A DNA stretch of 64,000 nt, from positions 130,750-194,749 of the forward strand of contig JANQMH010000079.1 of assembly GCA_028280195.1 (NCBI GenBank), read 5' to 3'. Below, one piece after another: positions 32,054 through 40,790 of this stretch. Source of the stretch: Exilibacterium sp. GTDB taxonomy: Bacteria; Pseudomonadota; Gammaproteobacteria; Pseudomonadales; Cellvibrionaceae. The position numbers were made by a program, and so were the translations under genes. Each line of letters begins with the position of its first letter. Position 1 is the first letter of the stretch. Below the pieces are notes generated by a model that saw only the letters and a program-made list of their open reading frames with translations, ran no database searches and was not told the DNA's origin.

Positions 32054-32572
32054 CTAGCGTGCGACAGCGTTGACGACAGCAGGATTGGATGAACCCGGCA
32101 CTGACAGCGTCACATCAGCGCAGGTGCATGCGTTTCCCAGGACATACTTCTCATACAGATAAGTGCGCAGAATTTTCTGCACATCCACCGGGTCGACCGG
32201 CATGCCGCAGATTTCCGCCAGCTTTTTCACCACATATTTCTGATTGAGGCTGGACAGCACCATCAGGTCGAGATCCTCCATATCGACCCGCTGCTCATCG
32301 CCGCTGATATTCTGGTTGAAGATCTTGTTGAGCTGCTCGGTATCGATATGAAAGTAATTCAGCAGCTCCTCGCCGCACTCGAGCCAGGCCGGTATCAGGT
32401 CGGCACCCCTGAGCTTTTCATCGTTGAGCGGCATCAGCTTGGTGAGCATGTTCTTAATCGCATAGCGAAACAGTTCGGATTCCTTGACACGCAAACGCCC
32501 TGATATCTCTTTCATTTTTTTTATGTCTGAATTAGACAATCGCACGGAAATATTACGCTTTGTTTGCTCCAT
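32054..32572 (-). CDS. Ribbon-helix-helix DNA-binding protein
   Basis: Likely transcription regulator. The first 45 residues (RNISVRLSNSDIKKMKEIS, then KESELFRYAIKNML) fit a ribbon-helix-helix (CopG/MetJ-like) fold. The remaining 125 residues are unlike common antitoxins and include a Cys-pair segment, LGNACTCADVT. The ATG at 32572 is preceded by AAGGAGGGAATA, a strong site; the frame is open 19 codons further. It is followed 46 bases later by the PEP-CTERM protein on the same strand, so it may autoregulate and control that gene. Family not recognised. Confidence 0.65.
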   Translation of the reverse strand: MEQTKRNISVRLSNSDIKKMKEISGRLRVKESELFRYAIKNMLTKLMPLNDEKLRGADLIPAWLECGEELLNYFHIDTEQLNKIFNQNISGDEQRVDMEDLDLMVLSSLNQKYVVKKLAEICGMPVDPVDVQKILRTYLYEKYVLGNACTCADVTLSVPGSSNPAVVNAVAR

Positions 32573-33007
32573 TATTCCCTCCTTATGTAGGTGCCTGTCA
32601 TTGACATTTAACGACGTAGACGGGCACAAGTTATCATCTTTTCAGCGTCCTTAAGTTACATAAAAAATAATTTTTAATGACTTTTTTTACATGAAGATAT
32701 AGGCGACAAACCAGGGTAAAAGCGCTCAGGCAGGTAATAAAAACAAAGGTGGTTTATAACTATATATAAGCCGCTGACAGCCAATTGACTGCCGCCGGCA
32801 GGCCTGACAAGGCGATTTGCACAACCACTGAAACGACAGGGACTTTATCGGGTAAGGGGCACTGCCGGCGCGGCAGATTTCAAGCACCGCGCCAGCGGCG
32901 GCAAGCGACGCCGCTGTCTGCGGCAGGTATGGGGTGAAGACGCCGCGGCCGGCAAAAGCGGGCGCTCATGCCCGGCCGCGGAACCGGAGGTTTACTCAGT
33001 TGGGGAC
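32573..33007. promoter_or_regulatory. Intergenic region upstream of the RHH gene, with hairpin
   Basis: A 435-base gap. The part near the RHH gene is strongly AT-rich (about 32650-32700 and 32740-32770, including TATATATAA), unlike the GC-rich flanks, and should hold its promoter and operator. Near the other end a 10-base-pair hairpin (32943-32952 with 32972-32981, CCGCGGCCGG) lies 27 bases past the next gene's stop, without a T-tract; it may act as that gene's 3' structure. No gene seen. Confidence 0.5.
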
Positions 33008-33568
33008 TCAGGCTTTCACTTTGCGGTAGCCCCAGAGACCGATCAGGGCGGTGCCAAACAGCCAGGCGGCGGCCGGCAGGGGTATGAAGGTCAGGCCGTC
33101 AATATTGCCTATCACACTGTTGGGATCACTGAACCCGCCGCCAATGGTGAACACCAGATCCCAGCTGTCGCCGACAATGGGAATATAATCGTCCATCCTG
33201 CTGCCGGCGGAAAAAACACCCGAGGCGTTCAGTATCACCGATGAGCCACTGTCGAAAACACTGAAATTGGAGAAGCTGGCCACCAGGCTGCCGGCGCCAA
33301 CCACCAGGTCACCGGTGCTCTGAGCGAGATCGGCGGTCAGGGTAAACGCCAGGGGATTGTCCAGATTGACGAAACCGCCGGCGTTATCGGTGAAAATCAG
33401 CGGGGCAAAACCGCTGATGGTAAGGTTATCCCCAAACAGAGACACCCCGCTGCCGTCATCCTTAAGTTGCAGATTAGGCGCCTCGATGGCGGCATGGGAT
33501 TGGCCGGCTACGACGAGTAACAGCCATGTCAATACAGTTAATGCAGCTTTATGCTTCACAGTCTTCAT
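33008..33568 (-). CDS. VPLPA-CTERM-type secreted protein
   Basis: The 186-residue product has a signal peptide (MKTVKHKAALTVLTWLLLVVAGQSHA), a beta-rich Gly/Ser/Asn body, and the tail FIPLPAAAWLFGTALIGLWG followed by YRKVKA. The xPLPAAxWLF start of the tail is the VPLPA-CTERM variant of the PEP-CTERM sorting signal. Upstream, 11-base direct repeats (ATGCCCGATTA) occur. It follows the next PEP-CTERM-like gene by 47 bases on the same strand. Function unknown. Confidence 0.8.
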   Translation of the reverse strand: MKTVKHKAALTVLTWLLLVVAGQSHAAIEAPNLQLKDDGSGVSLFGDNLTISGFAPLIFTDNAGGFVNLDNPLAFTLTADLAQSTGDLVVGAGSLVASFSNFSVFDSGSSVILNASGVFSAGSRMDDYIPIVGDSWDLVFTIGGGFSDPNSVIGNIDGLTFIPLPAAAWLFGTALIGLWGYRKVKA

Positions 33569-33615
33569 TGATAGATGCCCGATTAAATGCCCGATTAGAG
33601 TGTGTTATAAATCTA

Positions 33616-34287
33616 TTAGCGAGTCTCGTTGACAGCGGCCGCGCGCCGGCCCAGCGCCAGCCCCAGTGCCAGCAGCAATACCGCCAGCGAACCGGGTGCA
33701 GTCACATCGACAGCGGCCGCATGGCGTATCTGGCCGTTGATGGAGGCGGAGGTGATATCGTTTTGAAACGTATCGGCGCTGAAGACGGCCGGGTCGATGA
33801 TAAAGGCGAGGCTGAACACACTGCTCTCACCCGGCGTCAGGAACTCACTGATACTGCCCGCCACCACATCGATTGTCGCCTCCAGCAACCCGAAGCCAAA
33901 ACCCAGCACACCGCTCAGCGTCATATCGACAATATTGCCCGACAACAGGGTGCCGATTTCATTATCGAATACCACCAGATCGGGATCGCTGGCAGGATCA
34001 CTGCCGAACTGCCCGACAATATTTTGACCGCTGATGAGGCTGCTGAGAAACGTTGCGGAAAATGCATAGCGGGTGATATTGGGATCGTCGGCGGTGGATA
34101 TGTCCGGCGTCACGGAGGTAATTCCGCTGAAGTTGTTGACGATTCCGGAGGACGACAGTTGTCCCGAACCCGCATCGTAGTTCAGCGAGCCGCCGATATC
34201 CAGCACCGGCAGCGCCAGTGCGGTGTTAGAAACAAATAAAAACAGAACAAGAACATGTAATACCTTTGTAGGTAAAATGTCTTTCAT
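33616..34287 (-). CDS. Secreted protein with degenerate PEP-CTERM-like tail
   Basis: The 223-residue product has a signal peptide (residues 1-26, VLHVLVLFLFVSNTALA), a body rich in Ser, Asp and Gly with no Cys, and a C-terminal tail TAPGSLAVLLLALGLALG followed by RRAAAVNETR. The Pro-Gly replaces the usual PEP/PLPA, so the sorting call is tentative; the helix and Arg end are good. An AAGGA site lies 8 bases before the ATG. It probably shares a transcript with the VPLPA-CTERM gene downstream. Confidence 0.7.
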   Translation of the reverse strand: MKDILPTKVLHVLVLFLFVSNTALALPVLDIGGSLNYDAGSGQLSSSGIVNNFSGITSVTPDISTADDPNITRYAFSATFLSSLISGQNIVGQFGSDPASDPDLVVFDNEIGTLLSGNIVDMTLSGVLGFGFGLLEATIDVVAGSISEFLTPGESSVFSLAFIIDPAVFSADTFQNDITSASINGQIRHAAAVDVTAPGSLAVLLLALGLALGRRAAAVNETR

Positions 34288-34387
34288 AACAACGATCCTT
34301 GGCCATCGGCACTCAAGCTATGTCACTGCCCTATATTCTAGCCACTGCGCCCGGCCCAGACCAATGAAAGTTTAGTGATAGTTTTAT

Positions 34388-34424
34388 TGCCGAATTAATG
34401 CGCTTACCGTGCATCAATTCGGCA
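34388..34424 (-). terminator. Inverted repeat downstream of the PKD lipoprotein gene
   Basis: TGCCGAATT (34388-34396) pairs with AATTCGGCA (34416-34424), with ATGC/GCAT adding pairs inside the loop. It is directly followed on the plus strand by a second small palindrome (GCGGGC...GCCCGC). There is no T-tract on the minus side, so termination is possible but not certain. Confidence 0.4.
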
Positions 34425-34447
34425 GCGGGCAGGCGCCCGCTGCGCGC

Positions 34448-37171
34448 CTAAATGGGATCCGGAAACCTGGCAGAGCCCGATACGGTAATACTCTCACACG
34501 GCCCGGCAGCGGGCAGGCAATTCTGCCGCACGGCGCTGAAACTGAAAGTAATCACTTTAAATTCGTTGTCGCCGTCGACAGAATCGACAGTGACGGTGCC
34601 GGTATAGGGGGTGTCGGCAAACAGTCCCCCCGTCCTGGTACACCAGGGTATCTCCGCAAGCGCCTCGATCAGCTGCCCCCGGCAGGTAGCGGGACCGACA
34701 TCGTCGAGCGAGTATTCACCGTTACCGCGACCTTCCGCCTGCAGGTCATAACCGCTCAGCGTAAGGTTCAGCTGCGGGTAATCATTGCCCGTATCCGCAT
34801 TGGTAAACAGGCGGATGGACAGTTCCCGGGCGGCGACATTGGCCCTGGCGAAGGTGCGCCTTATCGGCAGGCGGGTGGTTTCCCCGTTCTGCACCACGAC
34901 CCATTCGCCGCTGACACCTTCGCCCTCGACGGTAAAGGTAAACGCGCTCTGATCGGGGTCATCACTGGCGACGGTAACCAGCGCCGAACGCTCACCCAAC
35001 TGCGCCGGCGCGAAAGTGATGTCGACATCCACCCCGGCGCCGGGCGCCAGTATCTGACTGCCGGTATTCAACACAAACACACTGTCATCGGTGCTGATAT
35101 CACTGATATTGAGATCGCCAGAGCCGTGGTTTTCAATCCGCACCACCGCAACGGCCGAGTCGAAGATATTGGCAGTACCAAAGGCGTGAGCCAGGGAGCC
35201 CTCTGCAATCTCCGTCCCCTGTGCCGTAGTCACGCGGATATTCGGGGCTGGCGCCGTCACCGTTATGCCTAGCGCTTGGCTGTGGGTGGCACCATCAGCA
35301 TCCACCGCAGTAGCCACCACGGTATACTGACCCGCCACGGCATAACTGTGCTGCACCTGGGCCCCTTCGGCGCTGTTGCCGTCACCGAAATCCCAGCTGA
35401 TTTCACAATCGATGGCGGCATCGTCGATCGGATTGACACAGCTGCCGGACAGATTGAAGGGCTCACCCTCGAGACCGGCATCGGCATCGACGGCGATATT
35501 CAGCTGCAGCAGATTGCCCAGACTCCAGTCGATATCGACCACGCTGTTTTCCATGCTGCTGACCAGCAGGGTAATGTTCTCGTGCGCAAACAGCCCGGTC
35601 AGGCCACTGTCGCCGTCCAGCAGCGCGTTCAGTGTTTGCAGAATGTGCGAGATATTCTCCATCGCCAGCGCCTGCTCGCTCTCGAGAATCACGCCGGCGC
35701 CGAACTTGTCGCAGTCGAACAATTCGTCCATCGGCGCATTCAAAAAACTGCCTCTGGCGCTGGCGTTAAGGGCGAGGTAGGCGTCGAAATAGCGTTTTTC
35801 CAGGAGCGCGGTTCTGACTTCGCCATCGCCGTCAATAAGCCCGACCAGACTGTCCAGCAGGGCCTGCTCGGTGTCGTCGCTGAGACAATCGCCGATGTTG
35901 AATACACCCGGATTGGCCAGCCCGAGCAGCGAGGTAATGGAGGGGAACAGGTGCTGGTACAAGGCACTGGCGGCTGCAGCTTCAAACAACGCTGCCCGGT
36001 TCTCAGCCGCTACCTCCCCCAGCAGCCCCGGCCCGGTTACGCTGATATCGATCACCGCCTGAGACGCCAGGCCCTGCGCCAGTGCAAATTCCCGACTGGC
36101 GCCCGGCGCCAGCAGCGTATCCTCGAATGTATCCGAGCTGAGACTGATATAGCGATTGCGCTGATTGCTGGCCGAAATCGACAGTGCCGGCGGTGTCTGG
36201 CGCTGAAAGGCAAAGGCCACCCCCGCCTGCTCCGCAACGGAAGTCGGCGACACCACTGCCACCACCTTCGCGGCGGCATTGCCAGCCGGCCTCGACACCG
36301 GCGCAGCGCCGGCCGCATAGGGCACTGTCGCCAGATAGTCGACAGCCTTTTGCAGCGCGGCCTGCAGCGGCGCGGTCAGCTGTGCGCTGCCCGCCGCCAG
36401 CCCACTCCTGTTCTCGGCCAGCAGGGCTATCTGCTGGCTGAGCGCGTCGAGGCTGTTGTCGGCGTCGAGTGCGGCAGCGAGATCGGCGGCGATATCGCTG
36501 GCTGACAGACCTCTGTCCTGGATCGCCGCCGCGACCGTGGGCTCCAGCAGTACCAGCGCCAGTGCGGTAGTGGCGCTGCTCAACGCGAAGCTGCCGCCGT
36601 CTACGGCGTCGACAAAGGCCAGGTAGATCAGTTCACTGTCGGCGCCGAGCAGTGACACATAAGTATTTTCGAATGTCAGCAGGCTGTCGGCGTCCCCCTG
36701 CAGAGCCGGCTCTCCGGGGCCGCCCTTGGCGGCGTAGTTGCTCAGTAAACGCAGTTCCCGCAGCTCGTAGGCAGAGGGGCGCGCTATCGCCACTTCCACC
36801 TCTACCATGGAGGCGCACTCGACAATCACATCGTCGCGATCGCGCAGGATGATACTGCTCGAGTTCAACACCTCGCACAGCTGGCGCTCGGGCAGGGTGA
36901 CGATATCGACATCGTAGCGCGATGACTCGTCGAGCTTATTGGCAAAGGTGAATGCGCCGTTTTCACTGAGGCTGAGCTGTTCATCGCCGTTGGCAATAGT
37001 GACAGTGCCGTTGAGACCAATAGCCGTACCGCCCAGGCTGAACTGCTCTACCGGCCGCGGTGGCGGTTCGGAGCCGCCGCCGTCGTCGCCGGAGCCGCCA
37101 CCACTGGAACCGCTGCCGCCGCAGCCGGCGAAGGCAAACAGACTACAAAGCAGAAAAAGAATACGCGCCAT
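34448..37171 (-). CDS. Large lipoprotein with PKD and choice-of-anchor D-type domains
   Basis: The 907-residue product starts with a lipoprotein signal (ILFLLCSLFAFAGCGGS; Cys at about 17) and a Gly/Ser/Pro linker. The middle (about 60-560) has Ala-rich helical stretches of unknown family. A PKD-like domain with ISWDFGDGNSAEGAQVQHSY lies at about 590-660 and an ASH/choice-of-anchor D repeat (VVRIENHGSGDLNISDIS, then SALVTVASDDPDQSAFTF) at about 680-770. The end (about 790-907) has four Cys. It is predicted to be at the outer membrane. It is the last gene of the TPS/ExbBD cluster but is set apart by 132 bases and a hairpin. Confidence 0.75.
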   Translation of the reverse strand: MARILFLLCSLFAFAGCGGSGSSGGGSGDDGGGSEPPPRPVEQFSLGGTAIGLNGTVTIANGDEQLSLSENGAFTFANKLDESSRYDVDIVTLPERQLCEVLNSSSIILRDRDDVIVECASMVEVEVAIARPSAYELRELRLLSNYAAKGGPGEPALQGDADSLLTFENTYVSLLGADSELIYLAFVDAVDGGSFALSSATTALALVLLEPTVAAAIQDRGLSASDIAADLAAALDADNSLDALSQQIALLAENRSGLAAGSAQLTAPLQAALQKAVDYLATVPYAAGAAPVSRPAGNAAAKVVAVVSPTSVAEQAGVAFAFQRQTPPALSISASNQRNRYISLSSDTFEDTLLAPGASREFALAQGLASQAVIDISVTGPGLLGEVAAENRAALFEAAAASALYQHLFPSITSLLGLANPGVFNIGDCLSDDTEQALLDSLVGLIDGDGEVRTALLEKRYFDAYLALNASARGSFLNAPMDELFDCDKFGAGVILESEQALAMENISHILQTLNALLDGDSGLTGLFAHENITLLVSSMENSVVDIDWSLGNLLQLNIAVDADAGLEGEPFNLSGSCVNPIDDAAIDCEISWDFGDGNSAEGAQVQHSYAVAGQYTVVATAVDADGATHSQALGITVTAPAPNIRVTTAQGTEIAEGSLAHAFGTANIFDSAVAVVRIENHGSGDLNISDISTDDSVFVLNTGSQILAPGAGVDVDITFAPAQLGERSALVTVASDDPDQSAFTFTVEGEGVSGEWVVVQNGETTRLPIRRTFARANVAARELSIRLFTNADTGNDYPQLNLTLSGYDLQAEGRGNGEYSLDDVGPATCRGQLIEALAEIPWCTRTGGLFADTPYTGTVTVDSVDGDNEFKVITFSFSAVRQNCLPAAGPCESITVSGSARFPDPI

Positions 37172-37192
37172 CTTATTGTTCCCGCAAGCGAA

Positions 37193-37219
37193 ACCGTGCG
37201 GCCGCAGCAGCCGCACGGT
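37193..37219 (-). terminator. Hairpin between coiled-coil and lipoprotein genes
   Basis: A perfect 10-base-pair stem (ACCGTGCGGC with GCCGCACGGT) and 7-base loop, 21 bases before the lipoprotein ATG and about 85 bases after the upstream stop. On the minus strand only TTTC follows, so it may cause partial termination, setting the lipoprotein level below that of the operon. Confidence 0.5.
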
Positions 37220-37303
37220 GATTACTAAAAAGCGGCACCGGCCAGTGCCCGCCTACAAACCACAAACTGTTACCAAGGTATTCATACACTACCCGCAGCC
37301 ATG

Positions 37304-38026
37304 CTATTCGGTGCCCTGAGCACTTTCCAGCACGGGTGCATCCTGGGCTGCGGCACCGGACACCGCCCGCTGTTGTGGCTCAGATCCACGCGACGCGGGC
37401 ACCGCTTGTACGGGGAGCTGCTCAACCGGCTTCAGCAGATGCGCGCTGGCCTGTAAGTCCAGGTCTTCTATCCGGTACTTGTAGTCCTGCACCAGATTTT
37501 CGACTTTTACTTTGGCGATACCGGTAAGCGGCTCGCCTTTTCTCACCAGACTCATAAAGCCCTTTTCATCGTAAAGTACTACAAGTTCATTATTGATTTG
37601 CGTCAGCGCCTCGTTATTACTGTGACACACGTCGAAGTTTTCGGTCTGCATGGTGAGATTTCTGGCCAGTTGCGCGCTGCGCTGCTTTTCCCGCGCCAGC
37701 TCGCCCAGTCTGTCGCGCAGCGAGCCCTGTATATTGCCGTGACTTTGCTTCCACTTCGCCAGTGTGCCCTTGAGTTTTTGCTCGCGCCTGGCCGCCTGCG
37801 ACAGTTTGTCATCGGCCTCGGCCTGGTAGTCCTGGTATTCTTTTTGCAATGCCTGGAGCTGCTGCTGCAGGCTGACTTTTTCTGCATTGACCTGGCGCAA
37901 CATATACTGCGCCCGCGCCAGTGCCTTCTGGTCGCTTTGCTGCGCCAGCAGCGGCGCGCAGACCAGCATCGATACCAGCAGGCAGATGCCGGCCAGATAG
38001 GGTGAAGGTGTTTTTGATCGCATCAT
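37304..38026 (-). CDS. Periplasmic coiled-coil protein of the TPS/ExbBD cluster
   Basis: The 240-residue product has a signal peptide (about 1-28, GICLLVSMLVCAPLLAQQ), a long heptad-rich helix at about 30-150 (ALARAQYMLRQVNAEKVSLQ onward; Glu/Gln/Lys/Leu-rich), a conserved-looking VCHSNNEALTQINNELVVLY segment and a Pro/Ala-rich tail. Not assigned to a named family. Its place after the ExbB/ExbD/TonB genes recalls the periplasmic DUF3450 coiled coils of Vibrio TonB2 systems, but similarity is in layout only. The spacing of 15 bases after the porin gene shows co-transcription. Confidence 0.7.
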   Translation of the reverse strand: MMRSKTPSPYLAGICLLVSMLVCAPLLAQQSDQKALARAQYMLRQVNAEKVSLQQQLQALQKEYQDYQAEADDKLSQAARREQKLKGTLAKWKQSHGNIQGSLRDRLGELAREKQRSAQLARNLTMQTENFDVCHSNNEALTQINNELVVLYDEKGFMSLVRKGEPLTGIAKVKVENLVQDYKYRIEDLDLQASAHLLKPVEQLPVQAVPASRGSEPQQRAVSGAAAQDAPVLESAQGTE

Positions 38027-38041
38027 AACAACCCCTGACAG

Positions 38042-39703
38042 TTAAAATTTGGCCTGCACGTCTACGTGCACGGTATCCACTTCCACATCGCTTTCCAGCA
38101 CACGGCCGTCATCGTCAAACACATCGGCGGCGTCGATTTCCTCGCCGCTGATCCAGCGCAGCGCCAGCGATACGCGGTCGGTCAGATACATCTCACCGCG
38201 CAGCACATAGCCTTTGGCATTGGTGCCGCCCAAGAGAAAGTTCGAATCGGTAAAGGCATCCAGCACCGCATCACCCTCCAGATAGCGGTACTGCAGGGTA
38301 GTCCTCCAGTCGCCCCAGCGCGACATCGACTTAGTGCCGAATTCAAAGCCCAACTGATAGCCGGTATCGCGGTCGGGCACCACAAAGCCCTCACCGATGC
38401 GGCTCTGTATATCGTCGCCATCGAAGGCCAGATTGACCACGCCGTCGGCAATCACGCTCATTCTGTGTTTTTCAAAGCCGGTATAATCGTAGCGCATGGT
38501 CAGGTTTGCCAGTTCGAACTCGGAGGCGAGTGCAAACAGTTCGCGCTGCGAGCCGCCGTCGTCGGCCAGCGCGATATTCTGCAGTGTATTGCCAAACTGG
38601 TAGAACGGCGATGCCGTGGCATCGCGGCCGTCCTGGTTGACGGCGTTGTCTTCCCCCAGCACACCATCGAAATAGTAATAGGTCAGTGCCAGCTGCAGGC
38701 GGCTGTCTTCGCTGAAACTGAAGCTGTTGCCGAGTTGCGCGGCATACAGCCATTTGTCGTCATTGGGCGGCTCGAACACATCGCCGGGCAACACCGCCTG
38801 ATTGATTTCCTGCAGCGGAAACGCGCCCAGCTTGATATAGGGGTCCCAGCGCGGCGACATATCATCGACGGAGCGCAGGGGAAAATAACTGGCATTGACC
38901 CCCTCGAAGGTCATGTCATTGTCCCAGATCAGGTTGGTATGCAGCCACGGGTTGCTAAACCGCCCGCCGCTCAACTCGAGTCCGCCGGCCGGGGTGCGAT
39001 AATTGATATAGGCGAGGTCGAAGCTGCTCGCCCATTTCCGGCCGAAATTACCCATGGTCTGATTGGCGGAAACCGGGTTGCCCTCGTTGCCGGTCAACAG
39101 CCGCACACCCACCTCGACGCCCTCGGCAGGCGCCATTGTCAAGCGCAGCCGGGCACGGGTGCGCAGGCGGTGGCGGTCATCTACGGTATTGACAAGCGAG
39201 TCGCGGCCGGCGGCGTCGACACCGCCGGCGTCATTAATGTCGTTGATATCGAAGAAAACATTGTCCGGGTTGTCGCTGGGGAAAAAGCGGCCTTCGTAGC
39301 GCATGCGCACATCGCCGGACAGGGTAATGCGATTGACCCAGGCGGGCGCCCCCTCGATACCCCAGCCCTCCTCGCGGGCCCGACGCACCACATTGCCCTG
39401 AAGCTCGTCGATGACTTCTTCGCGCACAGTGGTTTTGATTTCATTTTTTACATGGCTGGGAATATAAGGCACGCGCACGCTGTTCGCCGCCTGCGCCGCG
39501 GTTTCCAGCGGCGGTTCACTGGCGGCGCGCTGCTCGCGTTCGCGCACCTTTTCCACCAGCGCCAGCGCTTTCTCCTGTGACAGTATCCCCTCGTCTACCA
39601 GGATATTGAGGATATCGGTAGCGGTAACATCCGCAAATACCTGGGGTTGAACCAGTAACGCCGTCAACCCGGCAACAACAGCCATATTATTTTTAGATGT
39701 CAT
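38042..39703 (-). CDS. Putative outer-membrane porin
   Basis: The 553-residue product has a signal peptide (about 1-24), then the short N-terminal helix DILNILVDEGILSQEKALAL followed by a coiled segment, which is the standard start of the putative-porin family (PF16930), and about 430 residues of alternating amphipathic beta strands ending in aromatic Phe (VDVQAKF), needed for Bam assembly. Motifs include ITLSGDVRMRYEGRFF and LRTRARLRLTMAPAEGVEVG. The substrate is not known. There are no TonB-box or plug features, so it is not a TonB-dependent receptor. Confidence 0.8.
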   Translation of the reverse strand: MTSKNNMAVVAGLTALLVQPQVFADVTATDILNILVDEGILSQEKALALVEKVREREQRAASEPPLETAAQAANSVRVPYIPSHVKNEIKTTVREEVIDELQGNVVRRAREEGWGIEGAPAWVNRITLSGDVRMRYEGRFFPSDNPDNVFFDINDINDAGGVDAAGRDSLVNTVDDRHRLRTRARLRLTMAPAEGVEVGVRLLTGNEGNPVSANQTMGNFGRKWASSFDLAYINYRTPAGGLELSGGRFSNPWLHTNLIWDNDMTFEGVNASYFPLRSVDDMSPRWDPYIKLGAFPLQEINQAVLPGDVFEPPNDDKWLYAAQLGNSFSFSEDSRLQLALTYYYFDGVLGEDNAVNQDGRDATASPFYQFGNTLQNIALADDGGSQRELFALASEFELANLTMRYDYTGFEKHRMSVIADGVVNLAFDGDDIQSRIGEGFVVPDRDTGYQLGFEFGTKSMSRWGDWRTTLQYRYLEGDAVLDAFTDSNFLLGGTNAKGYVLRGEMYLTDRVSLALRWISGEEIDAADVFDDDGRVLESDVEVDTVHVDVQAKF

Positions 39704-39750
39704 AACGCCTAGTGTTTCCTTAATCTGATCGCTTTGTTTGCGTGCAAAAA

Positions 39751-40386
39751 TTAAATAACCGAGGTGATTCGAAACGTAAACCAGTTATCCTGCTCTTCAA
39801 AAGGCTTTGGTCTGCTGAGGCCGCCCAGCTCCGCCAGCAGCCTTTCCAGTACCAGCTTCGCCGCACTGCTGCCCTCCAGCAGTTCGACCTCAAAGCGCGA
39901 AAAGCTGCCGTCGTCCTCCACCCACAGGGTGATTTCCGCCCGGTAGGCCAGCCGCCTGAGTTCTGCGTCCCTGATAATCGCCTTGTTGACCTCGGTTTTG
40001 ACAAACGAACTGTAACCGCCGCCGCCGAGAATACCGCTGCCGCCCTTCTTGCCCACCAGGCCAAAACCGTCGGCGCCCGCCACGCCCTCGGCGTCGATAC
40101 CCAGCTCTTCGCCCATCGACTCGTCCGGCGCATCGTCCGGCATCGGTTCATCGGGTTGCTCCTCGATCACTTCCTCCTCGATCTCCGGCTCCTCGATTTC
40201 TTTCGGCGGCGGCGGCGGGGGGGGCGGCGGCGGCGCGATTACCGTAATCTGCTGAACCACCTTCTTCTGCTGCACATCTTCTTTGAAGAACAGCTGCTTG
40301 AGATACAGCGCCAGCAGTACCGCGCCGCAGATGACGACGACGGTGATGATTGCCGGCAGGCGATTTAGCCACTTGGTTGAGGCCAT
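39751..40386 (-). CDS. TonB-like energy transducer with poly-proline neck
   Basis: The 211-residue product has one membrane helix (about 10-30, PAIITVVVICGAVLLALYLK), ten consecutive Pro at 52-61, an acidic Glu/Asp stretch at about 62-95, a Gly-rich hinge (GLVGKKGGSGILGGGGYSS) and a C-terminal domain of about 90 residues resembling TonB_C (LRRLAYRAEITLWVEDDGSF, VLERLLAELG). The proline neck is short and no classical YP motif is seen. The codons for the prolines hold a run of eight C. It follows exbD by 5 bases, so it belongs with that proton channel. Confidence 0.85.
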   Translation of the reverse strand: MASTKWLNRLPAIITVVVICGAVLLALYLKQLFFKEDVQQKKVVQQITVIAPPPPPPPPPPKEIEEPEIEEEVIEEQPDEPMPDDAPDESMGEELGIDAEGVAGADGFGLVGKKGGSGILGGGGYSSFVKTEVNKAIIRDAELRRLAYRAEITLWVEDDGSFSRFEVELLEGSSAAKLVLERLLAELGGLSRPKPFEEQDNWFTFRITSVI

Positions 40387-40391
40387 AGCGA

Positions 40392-40787
40392 TTATTTCAC
40401 CAGCTTCTGCGTTACCAGTCCCAGCTGATTGATTTCAACCCGCCCCAGAACATCCAATACGTCCACCACCCGCTGGTACTGCACGGTGGCGTCGGCCTTG
40501 ACCACTACCGGCAGTTCCGGGTCGACCGCCTTGTACTGCTGCAGCAGCGATTCCAGCTGATCCAGCGATACGGGATAGGCATCGAGAAAAACCGAGCCGT
40601 CCTGGGTGATCGATATGGCCTTGGTTTTCGGCTCGCTCAAACTCGGCGTATTGCTGGCCTTGGGCAAATCCACCTTGATGCCCTGCACGGTGGCGGTGGT
40701 GAGAATAATGAAAATGATCAACAGCACATAGGACAGGTCCAGCATCGGTGTGACGTTGATATCGTCGTAGATGTCTTCTACGTCCAT
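40392..40787 (-). CDS. exbD: Biopolymer transport protein ExbD
   Basis: Stator-type subunit of the ExbB-ExbD proton channel. The 131-residue product has a single membrane helix preceded by INVTPMLDLSYVLLIIFIIL, with the proton-accepting Asp at residue 17 (Asp25 in E. coli ExbD), and a periplasmic domain with IKVDLPKAS and LPVVVKADATVQYQRVVDVLD. It is placed between the ExbB fusion (3 bases) and the TonB-like gene (5 bases), so the three should be made together. Confidence 0.93.
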   Translation of the reverse strand: MDVEDIYDDINVTPMLDLSYVLLIIFIILTTATVQGIKVDLPKASNTPSLSEPKTKAISITQDGSVFLDAYPVSLDQLESLLQQYKAVDPELPVVVKADATVQYQRVVDVLDVLGRVEINQLGLVTQKLVK

Positions 40788-40790
40788 GGC

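Noticed and set aside
36940..37320. Plus-strand frame ending in KKRHRPVPAYKPQT opposite the lipoprotein start
   Set aside because: Overlaps a well-supported lipoprotein signal on the other strand; no independent evidence.
38066..39580. 504-codon plus-strand frame across the porin gene
   Set aside because: Antisense shadow of the porin; no signal peptide or domain pattern.
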